Shown: positions 16,644-23,727 of the stretch, piece by piece
Layout of the letters: each line of letters opens with the position of its first letter
How positions within the stretch are numbered: the stretch's first letter is position 1
DNA from: a virus
Virus record (IMG/VR): IMGVR_UViG_3300032311_000214
Coordinates: 1 to 24,811 of that record
Reading direction: 5' to 3' (one strand)
DNA length: 24,811 nt
The notes under the pieces: model-generated
Seen by the model: only the letters and a program-made list of their open reading frames with translations
Told to the model about the DNA's origin: nothing
Databases searched by the model: none
Program-made: the position numbers and the translations under genes

Positions 16644-16769
16644 ATGAACGAAAAAGACATCAGAGAACAAATTGCCAAAGAGATTGAATCTTTAACCATT
16701 GAGGACTCTATTACCAATGCCCTTGGCATGAGGATTTTAGCAGCAAAGGTGGCCAGAGGTGAGTCTTGA
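16644..16769 (+). CDS. Leaderless small helical protein (IREQIA family)
   Basis: The 41-residue protein MNEKDIREQIAKEIESLTIE ends ALGMRILAAKVARGES. Its IREQIAxxIE start and AAKVARG end match the 18663 protein (IREQIAQDIEA...VCAAIARGQ), so the two are paralogues or a split family. The last bases overlap the next gene. Confidence 0.7.
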   Translation: MNEKDIREQIAKEIESLTIEDSITNALGMRILAAKVARGES

Positions 16770-16893
16770 CGATATGATGTTGCGTAGAGAGATCGCAATC
16801 AAGATTATAGAAAACTGCAAGCACTTGTCTGCAGATGATGCTGCTTGTGCTCACTGTGTCTATTCTGCTAAAATTGCTTTAGAAGATGAGTAG
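16759..16893 (+). CDS. Small cysteine-containing protein
   Basis: The frame reads MSLDDMMLRREIAIKIIENC from GTG 16759, or starts at ATG 16774. It contains C, CAHC and histidines suitable for zinc binding and ends KIALEDE. The GTG start overlaps the previous gene by 11 bases, as elsewhere in the window; either start is possible. Confidence 0.65.
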   Translation: MSLDDMMLRREIAIKIIENCKHLSADDAACAHCVYSAKIALEDE

Positions 16894-17011
16894 TATTTTA
16901 AGGATGGACTGGAAGGCATTAGGATATAATGCTTCTTGGAAAGATGGAATGGTGGTATGGGAACATGATGAAAACTACAAAGATTCAGAGAACCAAGATA
17001 CTTCCTCTTAG
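16886..17011 (+). CDS. Small protein of unknown function
   Basis: The 41-residue protein MSSILRMDWKALGYNASWKD overlaps the previous stop by eight bases and is overlapped by the next frame by nearly 50. It looks like a short soluble protein (VVWEHDENYKDSE). The double overlap makes it the least secure gene of this run. Confidence 0.5.
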   Translation: MSSILRMDWKALGYNASWKDGMVVWEHDENYKDSENQDTSS

Positions 17012-17204
17012 GTGGATTGGAAACTTTCTTGGAGAATATGCTGGAAACCATCTTATTAAAGCTATTGACTTAGATGAGTCTTTAGATGATAATTTAAGCT
17101 TACGATATAAATACCATGCAAAAATGTGGGTAATTCTTAACAAACCTTATGAGCGTTGGGGAACCTACTATCTTGTTGATATGGAAACACTTGATGATAA
17201 CTAA
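16965..17204 (+). CDS. Small protein of unknown function
   Basis: The 79-residue protein starts at MM (16965) within the previous gene, after GGGAAC. Its C-terminal half (YKYHAKMWVILNKPYERWGT, then YYLVDMETLDDN) looks protein-like and well ordered. The frame is open to 16929, but the later start limits the overlap. No family recognised. Confidence 0.65.
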   Translation: MMKTTKIQRTKILPLRWIGNFLGEYAGNHLIKAIDLDESLDDNLSLRYKYHAKMWVILNKPYERWGTYYLVDMETLDDN

Positions 17205-17403
17205 TCTAGATATTCCAGATCCTTTCCAAACCTTTGTAGCTAAGAAGTATGCTAATGCTAAAGGTTATGTTCATGACTTCTTTACTGGGGAATGGTCTTA
17301 TAAGTGTTTAACTTGTAAGGATGATATGTCTGCTCCATCCCGCAAAATTATGACAAAGATTAGATTATTTCACACACGCAACGAGTGCACAGGTGGGTAT
17401 TAA
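17194..17403 (+). CDS. Small zinc-finger protein
   Basis: The 69-residue protein starts MITNLDIPDPFQTFVAKKYA. Its core GEWSYKCLTC and the later HTRNEC form a C-x2-C/H-x4-C zinc finger with a basic face (SRKIMTKIRLFH). ATG 17194 overlaps the previous gene by 11 bases. Last rightward gene before the leftward tail-fibre genes. Confidence 0.75.
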   Translation: MITNLDIPDPFQTFVAKKYANAKGYVHDFFTGEWSYKCLTCKDDMSAPSRKIMTKIRLFHTRNECTGGY

Positions 17404-17420
17404 TAAAATAGTTTATTTTA
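17404..17420. terminator. AT-only hairpin between convergent genes
   Basis: TAAAATA-GTT-TATTTTA forms a 7-bp stem right after the rightward stop. TTATTTGTT/AACAAATAA (17429-17447) forms a second one across the end of the leftward gene. Together they may act as a weak bidirectional terminator. Confidence 0.4.
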
Positions 17421-17435
17421 GTTCTGAGTTATTTG

Positions 17436-17627
17436 TTAAACAAATAAATCTGCAGAATATTTATCATTATTGTTTTTTAGTTTTTCAATTGCTTCAGCTG
17501 CCCACAAATCTGCCTCTTCTTTTGTAAATGGCATCAATGTTTCTGGGTTATTTTTTTGTGTACATTTTGTAGAATCCCAATAAATTGTTACGTTGTTGTC
17601 TTCATCTAATGTGTATGTATATTCCAT
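17436..17627 (-). CDS. Small partner protein of the tail-fibre gene
   Basis: The 63-residue protein MEYTYTLDEDNNVTIYWDST has a beta N-terminal half and a helical half with MPFTKEEADLWAAEAIEKLK. It follows the fibre-like gene after nine bases in the same operon, with a GAGAAAAA ribosome-binding region. A chaperone-like or accessory tail role is possible by position only. Confidence 0.7.
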   Translation of the reverse strand: MEYTYTLDEDNNVTIYWDSTKCTQKNNPETLMPFTKEEADLWAAEAIEKLKNNNDKYSADLFV

Positions 17628-17636
17628 TTTTTCTCC

Positions 17637-18305
17637 TTAGTATTCAATCATAACTTGTCCAGGACGACCTGAATTGTATTGGTAAGGTGCACCCACTCTA
17701 TAATTAATGGTGCCTCCTGGTGTTACATCTAAATAAACAACTTTTTCTTCCCCATCGTGTCCTGGATAACTTCTGTATTTTTCAGTCCAAGATCTAGACC
17801 AATCAAAAGATATGGGGTTGGGAGTTGATCCAGCTTGCTGTGAGAAGGAGGTGCTAGTACTAAAACTAAAAGTAATTTCCATTGATCCTGCACCTGCTCC
17901 TGGTCTTGTGCTAGTGTATCGCTCAGGCATGCCAGATGAAGAGCTGTTTCCACCACCACTACTAGTGTTGTAAGCACTAACAGATATTGATTCACTTCCA
18001 CTAATAGTAAAGATGGTACCTGTTGCTCCTGGCAACGCTCTAGTAGCATCAACATCTGCTACTATATATGTAGATTCGGTTGAATCACCATCAGATATTG
18101 CATAACCAGCCCCAGTGTTTGGATAAGATTTTGAAACAGACGTTGGCCCATAGGTTCCTCCTGGGCCGATCAGTGTTGCTTTAATTCTTCTAACACCTGC
18201 TGGTACTGTCCACCCATATATTGTTCCAGGTGTTTTGTTGGAAGCATTAAATATTTCTATCTTTCCGAGAGGCGATGGAGCCTCTGGTATATTACGGATT
18301 GCCAT
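17637..18305 (-). CDS. Tail-fibre-like glycine/serine-rich virion protein
   Basis: The 222-residue protein starts MAIRNIPEAPSPLGKIEIFN. TIYGWTVPAGVRRIKATLIG (28-47) is the typical opening of glycine-rich phage fibre domains, and the C-terminus GAPYQYNSGRPGQVMIEY is a typical fibre ending. The middle is low-complexity G/S/T. It may bind the host surface. AAGGAGTG precedes the ATG. This is a leftward, probably late gene inserted among rightward small genes. Confidence 0.85.
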   Translation of the reverse strand: MAIRNIPEAPSPLGKIEIFNASNKTPGTIYGWTVPAGVRRIKATLIGPGGTYGPTSVSKSYPNTGAGYAISDGDSTESTYIVADVDATRALPGATGTIFTISGSESISVSAYNTSSGGGNSSSSGMPERYTSTRPGAGAGSMEITFSFSTSTSFSQQAGSTPNPISFDWSRSWTEKYRSYPGHDGEEKVVYLDVTPGGTINYRVGAPYQYNSGRPGQVMIEY

Positions 18306-18444
18306 TAATCACTCCTTATTTATACGTACATTTAAGTACATATGAGAATAATATCTTAATATAATAAAAATACGCTTAAATACCCAGTTTTTATGAGGTG
18401 AAATTTAGGGGTGATTTATTTTTTATAGTTAGAGGTGAGAAAAA
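18306..18444. other. AT-rich gap upstream of the fibre gene
   Basis: The stretch must hold the leftward promoter of the fibre gene. Several TATTAT/TATAAT-like sequences exist on the minus strand, but none pairs with a convincing -35 box. No WTGTCAG or CRP-like site is present, which fits late genes being controlled differently. Confidence 0.4.
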
Positions 18445-18609
18445 TCAAAGATAAACTTCTTCAAGACACTTAATACAAAACCACTCAGGTGACCCTGACT
18501 CTTTTCTCATTCCACCATACATTACTTCATGATTGTTTAATTGACTAATCATGTGTCCATGCATGTATCCGTATACTATTGGTGTTAATTGATGGTCGCA
18601 TTCATACAT
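18445..18609 (-). CDS. Leaderless zinc-ribbon protein with TPIVYGY motif
   Basis: The 54-residue protein MYECDHQLTPIVYGYMHGHM continues with YGGMRKESGSPEWFCIKC. CDHxLTPIVYGY near the start, a GG in the middle and WxCxxC at the end follow a widespread small zinc-ribbon family of bacteria and phages. ATG 18609 is chosen because TGG-TATGAT (minus strand, 18616-18624) ends exactly six bases before it. The frame extends upstream into the divergent promoter. Confidence 0.75.
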   Translation of the reverse strand: MYECDHQLTPIVYGYMHGHMISQLNNHEVMYGGMRKESGSPEWFCIKCLEEVYL

Positions 18610-18662
18610 AAGGTAATCATACCATACTTGCAATACCGCACAGTTTCTGGTATGCTTGATAC
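18610..18662. promoter_or_regulatory. 53-bp divergent promoter for two leaderless genes
   Basis: Leftward: extended -10 TGG-TATGAT (18616-18624 on the minus strand), six bases before ATG 18609. Rightward: TTGCAA (18628-18633), 17 bases and TATGCT (18651-18656) with TGG before it, six bases before ATG 18663. The two polymerase footprints overlap. Confidence 0.7.
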
Positions 18663-18899
18663 ATGGAAACAACAAATTGGACAAAAGATCTTGACGAAGA
18701 TCAAAAGGCATACGTAATGGATCTAATCATTACAACAGTAAAAGAAATTAGAGAGCAGATTGCTCAGGACATTGAGGCTACCGTCCCAGTATGGCAGGGG
18801 TTAGGCTTTATGAAGAGTCGTAGGACAAAGGCTGCCTTCAAGGTGTGTGCTGCAATTGCTAGAGGCCAAAACGAAAAGGTACCTGAAAATAATGAATAA
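18663..18899 (+). CDS. Leaderless helical protein (IREQIA family)
   Basis: The 78-residue protein METTNWTKDLDEDQKAYVMD contains IREQIAQDIEATVPVWQGLG and ends with KVCAAIARGQ. It is the longer paralogue of the 16644 protein. It is helical and acidic at the N-terminus. Function unknown. The stop overlaps the next gene. Confidence 0.75.
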   Translation: METTNWTKDLDEDQKAYVMDLIITTVKEIREQIAQDIEATVPVWQGLGFMKSRRTKAAFKVCAAIARGQNEKVPENNE

Positions 18900-19026
18900 G
18901 ATGATTTATAAATGTAATGTCCCAGAATGCAATACAAAGATTACATTTGAAACAAAGCAGTCTATGGGTTCTTCAATAGGTTGTATATGCGGTGGATCTG
19001 CTTTATGGATTGGCTCAACAAAATGA
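18892..19026 (+). CDS. Small zinc-ribbon protein
   Basis: The 44-residue protein MNKMIYKCNVPECNTKITFE contains CNVPEC and CICGGSALW, a four-cysteine zinc ribbon. A second in-frame ATG at 18901 is equally possible. It overlaps the genes on both sides. Confidence 0.7.
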   Translation: MNKMIYKCNVPECNTKITFETKQSMGSSIGCICGGSALWIGSTK

Positions 19027-19253
19027 TGTGGTCATGGGTATTAGCAGTTATTGGTGTATCTGGCATCTATTTTGTAGGTCGTAAAAAGAAATGGGCATGG
19101 TTATGGCTCATATTCAACGAATGCTTATGGATTATTTACGCAGTAGCTACTGATCAATACGGTTTTATATTTGCAGCTGTTGCATATACCGCCGTTTACA
19201 TCAAATCCTTTTTACATTGGCGCAGAGATGATGCGAAAGGAGTAACATCATGA
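19023..19253 (+). CDS. Three-span membrane protein
   Basis: The 76-residue protein begins MMWSWVLAVIGVSGIYFVG and has three hydrophobic segments (about 3-20, 26-45, 48-66) with basic ends (GRKKKW, HWRRDDAK). The pattern LWIIYAVATDQYGFIFAAVA occurs in membrane proteins of actinophages whose function is not established. ATG 19023 overlaps the previous stop; upstream starts are rejected. A holin role is possible but unsupported. Confidence 0.75.
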   Translation: MMWSWVLAVIGVSGIYFVGRKKKWAWLWLIFNECLWIIYAVATDQYGFIFAAVAYTAVYIKSFLHWRRDDAKGVTS

Positions 19254-19345
19254 TTGAAGTAATTCTTTTATCTATTGGGGCATTTGTTCTTGGATATGCC
19301 GTTTCATATTTCGTAATGACATTTGGTATTAAGCAAGATAAGTAG
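19250..19345 (+). CDS. 31-residue single-span membrane peptide
   Basis: MIEVILLSIGAFVLGYAVSY continues FVMTFGIKQDK, one membrane segment with a short basic tail. GAAAGGAG lies eight bases before the ATG, which also overlaps the previous stop, so translation is likely. It ends eight bases before the tRNA cluster. Confidence 0.7.
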   Translation: MIEVILLSIGAFVLGYAVSYFVMTFGIKQDK

Positions 19346-19353
19346 TTTATTGG

Positions 19354-19427
19354 GCGCTGTTAGCTCAGTTGGTCAGAGCCCCAAACTCATAATTTGGTCG
19401 TCGTAGGTTCAAGTCCTACACAGCGCA
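19354..19427 (+). tRNA. tRNA with CAU anticodon (Met elongator or Ile2)
   Basis: Cloverleaf: acceptor GCGCTGT/ACAGCGC, D-stem GCTC/GAGC, anticodon stem CCAAA/TTTGG with loop CTCATAA, T-arm GTAGG/CCTAC, discriminator A. The G1-C72 pair argues against an initiator. Whether it is Met or lysidine-modified Ile2 cannot be decided from sequence alone. No CCA is encoded. Confidence 0.92.
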
Positions 19428-19432
19428 CACTT

Positions 19433-19506
19433 GCACCAGTCGCCAAGTTGGTTAAGGCATCAGTCTTATATACTGAAGATCGTAGGTTCAAGTCCTGCCT
19501 GGTGTA
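19433..19506 (+). tRNA. tRNA-Ile (anticodon UAU)
   Basis: Cloverleaf: acceptor GCACCAG/CTGGTGT (one G-T pair), D-stem GCC/GGC, anticodon stem TCAGT/ACTGA with loop CTTATAT, T-arm GTAGG/CCTGC, discriminator A. The UAU anticodon reads AUA directly and is rare in bacteria. Confidence 0.88.
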
Positions 19507-19510
19507 CTAA

Positions 19511-19582
19511 GCCCTTATAGCTCAGCGGAAGAGCGGACGGTTTCTACCCGTTAGGTCGGAGGTTCAAATCCTTTTAAGGGCG
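19511..19582 (+). tRNA. tRNA-Arg (anticodon UCU)
   Basis: Cloverleaf: acceptor GCCCTTA/TAAGGGC, D-stem GCTC/GAGC, anticodon stem GACGG/CCGTT with loop TTTCTAC, T-arm GGAGG/CCTTT, discriminator G. It reads AGA (and AGG), codons favoured by AT-rich genes. Confidence 0.93.
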
Positions 19583-19625
19583 CACAACATGATACAATTG
19601 TTTTATCATACAATGGGGGAATTTG

Positions 19626-20564
19626 TTGAATATAGTTTTTTTAGGTAATTTTCGTGTTGATTACACAAGCGAATCTCACCATGCAAACTCCCTAGAAGAA
19701 CTAGGACACAATGTAATTAGACTACAAGAGTCTGATGCTAAGTCACAAGATATATTATCTGCATGCGTAAATAGCGATTTGTTTATCTGGATACATACAC
19801 ATGGATGGAATACTCCAGGTAAAATAACTATGGAAAAGCTTCTTGAAACATTAAAAACCTTATCTATTCCAAGCATGACATACCACCTTGACCTGTGGTT
19901 TGGTCTGCAAAGAGAGAAAGATCTTGAATCATTTCCTGTATACAAGATGATTGATCACTTCTTTACTGTTGATAAGAAGATGGCTGATTGGTTTAATAAC
20001 AATACCGCCGTAAAAGGACATTACATTCCTGCTGGTGTCTTTGGTCCTGAATGTATGATTAGAGATGTTACCAAGAAGCATGATGTTATATTTGTTGGTA
20101 GTAGCAAATATCATCCTGAATGGCCATACCGTTCAAAATTAATTAATTGGTTAGACGTAACCTATGGTAATAGATTTGAGCACTATGGCAACGGTGGAGT
20201 TAAATATGTAAGAGGACTAGACCTTAATAAGCTTTACTGGTCTACTAAGGTAGTTGTTGGTGATACCTTGTGCATTGATTTTAAATACCCTGACTACTGG
20301 TCAGACAGAATATATGAAACATTGGGTCGTGGTGGATTCTTAATACATCCATACATTAAAGGTTTAGAGAATGAGTTTAAAGATAAAGAGCATGTTGTAT
20401 TCTATGAGTACGGTAATTTTAAACAACTTCAAGAGTTAATTGATTACTACATTGAGCATGATGATGAACGTGAACAAATTAGATTAGCAGGACACAAGTT
20501 AGTTAAGAGTAAATATACATACAAGCATAGATGGCAACACATACTAAAAGAGATATCAGTATGA
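19626..20564 (+). CDS. CgeB-like glycosyltransferase
   Basis: The protein is about 312 residues and starts at TTG (19626 or 19623) after GGGGGA. The N-terminal Rossmann-like half begins NIVFLGNFRVDYTSESHHAN, and the C-terminal half carries SDRIYETLGRGGFLIHPY, LENEFKDKEHVVFYEY and a final helix RLAGHKLVKSKYTYKHRWQH. This is the Glyco_trans_1_2/CgeB-type GT-B fold that transfers a sugar from a nucleotide donor. It is first of five overlapping glycan genes directly after the tRNA cluster. The acceptor (virion protein, DNA or host envelope) is unknown. Confidence 0.88.
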   Translation: MNIVFLGNFRVDYTSESHHANSLEELGHNVIRLQESDAKSQDILSACVNSDLFIWIHTHGWNTPGKITMEKLLETLKTLSIPSMTYHLDLWFGLQREKDLESFPVYKMIDHFFTVDKKMADWFNNNTAVKGHYIPAGVFGPECMIRDVTKKHDVIFVGSSKYHPEWPYRSKLINWLDVTYGNRFEHYGNGGVKYVRGLDLNKLYWSTKVVVGDTLCIDFKYPDYWSDRIYETLGRGGFLIHPYIKGLENEFKDKEHVVFYEYGNFKQLQELIDYYIEHDDEREQIRLAGHKLVKSKYTYKHRWQHILKEISV

Positions 20565-21259
20565 ATCATAAAACAATAAATGAAAACTACTCCTTTACAA
20601 TTAGAGAGTTGCTAAATGATCCAAGCAATGATCATAACCTAGACTATAAGGTAGTTGATGAGACATGGAATGAAAATGTTTATAGACTACATGAGCATCA
20701 ATTTAAAGATAATGGAGTTTTTCTTGATATTGGAGCAAACATTGGATCTGTTAGTCTATATGTAGACAACTTTAACAAGGTTAGAGATGAAGGCAATAAG
20801 ATAAAAGTTTACTCTGTTGAGCCAGAGCCAAACAATCTTTCATTGTTAAAAGAAAATATTAAAAACAATCCAACAGAAAATATTACAGTTATAAATAATG
20901 CTATCTGGCATGAAAAAAAGACTGTCTTTATTACCAATCAGGGTGGAAACAGCAGCATCATTGATGGATCATACGCTGAGTCTGTAGAAGTTTTAGCAAT
21001 AACAATTCAAAACTTTATTGACTTATACAGCATTGATGAGATAGATGTTGCAAAAATAGATATTGAAGGTGCTGAGTTTGATCTTATAATTAATACACCA
21101 CCTGAAACACTTGCAAAGATTAAATATATTACACTTGAGTTTGATAAATCTTTTGATGGTAGGTTTGGAATGATGGTTGAAAAGCTGTCTAAACAGTTTG
21201 GATTAGAAATTTTAGGAAGCCCAGAACGAGGAGGATATATTTATGGACACAGATACTAA
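20561..21259 (+). CDS. FkbM-family methyltransferase
   Basis: The 232-residue protein has FLDIGANIGSVSLY (54-67), the SAM-binding motif I of FkbM methyltransferases, VYSVEPEPNNLSLLKENI (83-100) as motif II and VAKIDIEGAEFDLI (163-176), the family signature. FkbM enzymes O-methylate sugars or other small groups, so it probably caps a glycan made by its neighbours. ATG 20561 overlaps the previous stop as ATGA; the next gene begins 17 bases before its end. Confidence 0.92.
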   Translation: MNHKTINENYSFTIRELLNDPSNDHNLDYKVVDETWNENVYRLHEHQFKDNGVFLDIGANIGSVSLYVDNFNKVRDEGNKIKVYSVEPEPNNLSLLKENIKNNPTENITVINNAIWHEKKTVFITNQGGNSSIIDGSYAESVEVLAITIQNFIDLYSIDEIDVAKIDIEGAEFDLIINTPPETLAKIKYITLEFDKSFDGRFGMMVEKLSKQFGLEILGSPERGGYIYGHRY

Positions 21260-22031
21260 CATTGATTATTTAATTTGTATACCAGTTTACAGGGTAACAG
21301 AAAGAATATACAATTGCATGGAGTCTATACGAGATAAGAATGTTTTGCTTATAGATAACAGTGGTAACAGAGAGTGTGAAATCTTTGAAAAGAAGTATGG
21401 CTTTCAGGTAGAGTATCAGTCAGAAAATATTGGTTTAGCAAGAGCATGGAACATAGGATTAAAAAAGAACCACGACTGGACATTTTTTGTTTCATCTTCA
21501 ATGTTATTTAATAAGCCTTTTTCTCACATTATTGATATGCTTAATGATTTTAAAGGTGTAATGTTTAGAACACAGCATGGTTGGCATCTTTGTGGTATAA
21601 ATAAAAAATTAGTTTCAGCCATTGGATATTTTGATGAAAATTTTTATCCTTATAACTTTGATGACTGCGACTGGGACCATAGGTGCTTGTTGCTTGAAGA
21701 GCAGTTAATTAATGATCCTGAATCAGATGTTGCAGTTTCTTGGCGTGATTATTTTGTACATCCTAATACTCCTATAAGTTATGTGATGAGAATTAGTGCT
21801 AAAGCAGCAGAGGTTGATGTAACCTGTCAAGTAGATGGCGGTGCAACCATTGATGGATTAAAGATAAACATTAACGGTGTTCATGATTACTTTAAGTCTA
21901 AATGGGGTGGAGATAGAACAAGAGAAGGTTGGGGAGAGTATAAGCATCCATTTAACGATCCTACAAAATCTTTAGACTATTGGCCAGTAAATGATATAGC
22001 AACCCTAAAGAGAAACTATGGTTTAATATAA
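21243..22031 (+). CDS. GT2-like glycosyltransferase (GT-A fold)
   Basis: The 262-residue protein has IPVYRVTERIYNC (13-25), LLIDNSG (35-41) and ENIGLARAWNIGL (61-73), typical of family 2 GT-A enzymes, and YFDENFYPYNFDDCDWDHR (129-147), which fits the acceptor/catalytic region. At the usual DxD position it has SSS (84-86), so metal-dependent donor binding may be altered or the acids may be supplied elsewhere. It lies in the glycan operon with a four-way chain of overlaps. Confidence 0.85.
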   Translation: MDTDTNIDYLICIPVYRVTERIYNCMESIRDKNVLLIDNSGNRECEIFEKKYGFQVEYQSENIGLARAWNIGLKKNHDWTFFVSSSMLFNKPFSHIIDMLNDFKGVMFRTQHGWHLCGINKKLVSAIGYFDENFYPYNFDDCDWDHRCLLLEEQLINDPESDVAVSWRDYFVHPNTPISYVMRISAKAAEVDVTCQVDGGATIDGLKININGVHDYFKSKWGGDRTREGWGEYKHPFNDPTKSLDYWPVNDIATLKRNYGLI

Positions 22032-22696
22032 TGCAAACAATAGGAATTTTACCAGCATCTGGAAAAGCATCAAGGATTGGTGGCATACCAAAGTTCTGTT
22101 TGCCTATCTCTGATGAGAGATCATTGCTTCAGTGGCATGTAGAACAAATGTTAGAAGTATGTGATGAAGTTCGTATATCAACTAGGGCTGAATGGGTTCC
22201 TATTATACAAAACATGGATATGAATGTTAAGTTAATTGTGCGAGAACCATCAACAATGTCAGATGCCGTCAAGTTTATGGTTGGTGAACAAAATGATACC
22301 GTTCTTGTTGGAATGCCAGATACTTATATCTTGAACTCACCCGTAAACATTTATAAAGAAATGATGAAGCAAACAAATGCTGATTTAGTTTTAGGTGTTT
22401 GGGAATGTAGTAATGATATAAAGGGTCGTGTTGGACAGGTATTACTTTCTGGAGATAAAGTAATTGGTTCTGAAGATAAAACAGAAAATTGTGACTATCC
22501 AGATATGTGGGGGACCATGATGTTTAGAAAGAACATGATTAGATATTTAGATCCAGAACTGGAGCATCCAGGAAAACAAATAAAGGACTGGATCTTAGAC
22601 GGCAGAAACATAAGAGCAGTAAAACCTGGCGGTAAGTATATGGATATTGGAACACTAAAAGGATTAAGACAGCTCTACAGAGAGATGGACTTGTGA
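22031..22696 (+). CDS. Sugar-phosphate nucleotidyltransferase
   Basis: The 221-residue protein starts MQTIGILPASGKASRIGGIP then KFCLPI. The G-x3-R-x5-K motif (G11, R15, K21) binds the nucleotide triphosphate, D97 in VGMPDTY and D205 in KYMDIGT fit the two metal-binding acids of the RmlA/GlmU-type nucleotidyltransferase fold. It would make the activated sugar (NDP- or CMP-type) used by the neighbouring transferases. The exact substrate cannot be read from the sequence. Confidence 0.88.
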   Translation: MQTIGILPASGKASRIGGIPKFCLPISDERSLLQWHVEQMLEVCDEVRISTRAEWVPIIQNMDMNVKLIVREPSTMSDAVKFMVGEQNDTVLVGMPDTYILNSPVNIYKEMMKQTNADLVLGVWECSNDIKGRVGQVLLSGDKVIGSEDKTENCDYPDMWGTMMFRKNMIRYLDPELEHPGKQIKDWILDGRNIRAVKPGGKYMDIGTLKGLRQLYREMDL

Positions 22697-23727
22697 GATT
22701 AGGAATCATTGCAAGATCTGATAATACTGGTTTAGGTAATCAGACTAAAGAATTAGTTAAGATGCTTAATCCTAATAAGATTCTTCTTATTGATTCCTCA
22801 CATTTTAATGGCAACGAGCAACATCCAGAGTGGTATTCTGAATACAATGTTACAACAACTAAGTATGGCATGGCCTCCAAAGAAGAGGCATCCAAATTCT
22901 TAAACGACTTAGATGTAGTTATCAGCTGTGAGATTTTCTATCATAACTCGTTTATTAACATGGCAAAGAAAAGAAAAGTTAAAACCATTCTTCAATACAA
23001 CTATGAATTCTTAGACTATTTAGTAAACCCAGATGTTGAACTGCCAGACATATTAGTTTCCCCTAGCCTATGGAACTTTGAAGATGTTGTAAATAAGTTT
23101 AGCGACAGGGCAAAGGTCATACACCTTCCACCTCCAACAAGTGTAGAATTGTTTGCTAATGCAAAAAATATTAACATATCAAAAACACATAAAAAAATAT
23201 TACATATTGGTGGCAAGGCAGCGGTAAAGGATAGAAATGGAACCAATACAGTTATTGAGATGCTTAATTATTCTAAGGCTGATTATGAGCTGGTAATTAA
23301 AAGTCAAACCCCACTAGATATAAAATGTAATGATCCAAGATTGACTATTGATACCTCTAATCCAGAAACAAGAGAAAGCCTTTATGAGGGCTATGACGCT
23401 ATGATCTTGCCTAGGAGATATGCAGGGTTGTGTTTGCCTATGAACGAGGCTCTATTGGCCTCTCTACCCGTTTTTATGACCAATATATCCCCCAATAACA
23501 GCATACTTCCAGAGCAATGGCTTGTAGACTCAAAGAAGATTGATAGGCTAATGACTCGCACTATGCTTGATGTATATGAGGGTGATCCTAAGATGCTTGC
23601 TAAGTTAGTTGATGATTATTATGACAGTGATATTTTTCTAAATAAAAGTAAAGCTTTTGATATAGGTATTAATAATTTCTCTAATGAGACTCTGTACCAA
23701 AAATATCAGGACTTACTAAATTTTTAG
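22693..23727 (+). CDS. GT4-like glycosyltransferase (GT-B fold)
   Basis: The 344-residue protein starts at GTG 22693, overlapping the previous stop (GTGA). The second Rossmann domain starts ILHIGGKAAVKDRNGTN (169-185) and contains YDAMILPRRYAGLCLPMNEA (234-253), the donor-binding E-x7-E-like region of family 4 enzymes in a divergent form. The N-terminal half (GLGNQTKELVKML, 13-25) binds the acceptor. Last gene of the cassette; its 3-prime end overlaps the convergent GT2 gene by 12 bases. Confidence 0.85.
   Translation: MRLGIIARSDNTGLGNQTKELVKMLNPNKILLIDSSHFNGNEQHPEWYSEYNVTTTKYGMASKEEASKFLNDLDVVISCEIFYHNSFINMAKKRKVKTILQYNYEFLDYLVNPDVELPDILVSPSLWNFEDVVNKFSDRAKVIHLPPPTSVELFANAKNINISKTHKKILHIGGKAAVKDRNGTNTVIEMLNYSKADYELVIKSQTPLDIKCNDPRLTIDTSNPETRESLYEGYDAMILPRRYAGLCLPMNEALLASLPVFMTNISPNNSILPEQWLVDSKKIDRLMTRTMLDVYEGDPKMLAKLVDDYYDSDIFLNKSKAFDIGINNFSNETLYQKYQDLLNF

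Noticed and set aside
16929-16964. Earlier ATG at 16929 for the 16965 gene
   Set aside because: It would increase overlap with the preceding gene, and the extra residues look like a shadow of that gene.
19354-19427. Initiator tRNA-Met
   Set aside because: The first acceptor pair is G-C, whereas bacterial initiators have a mismatch there.
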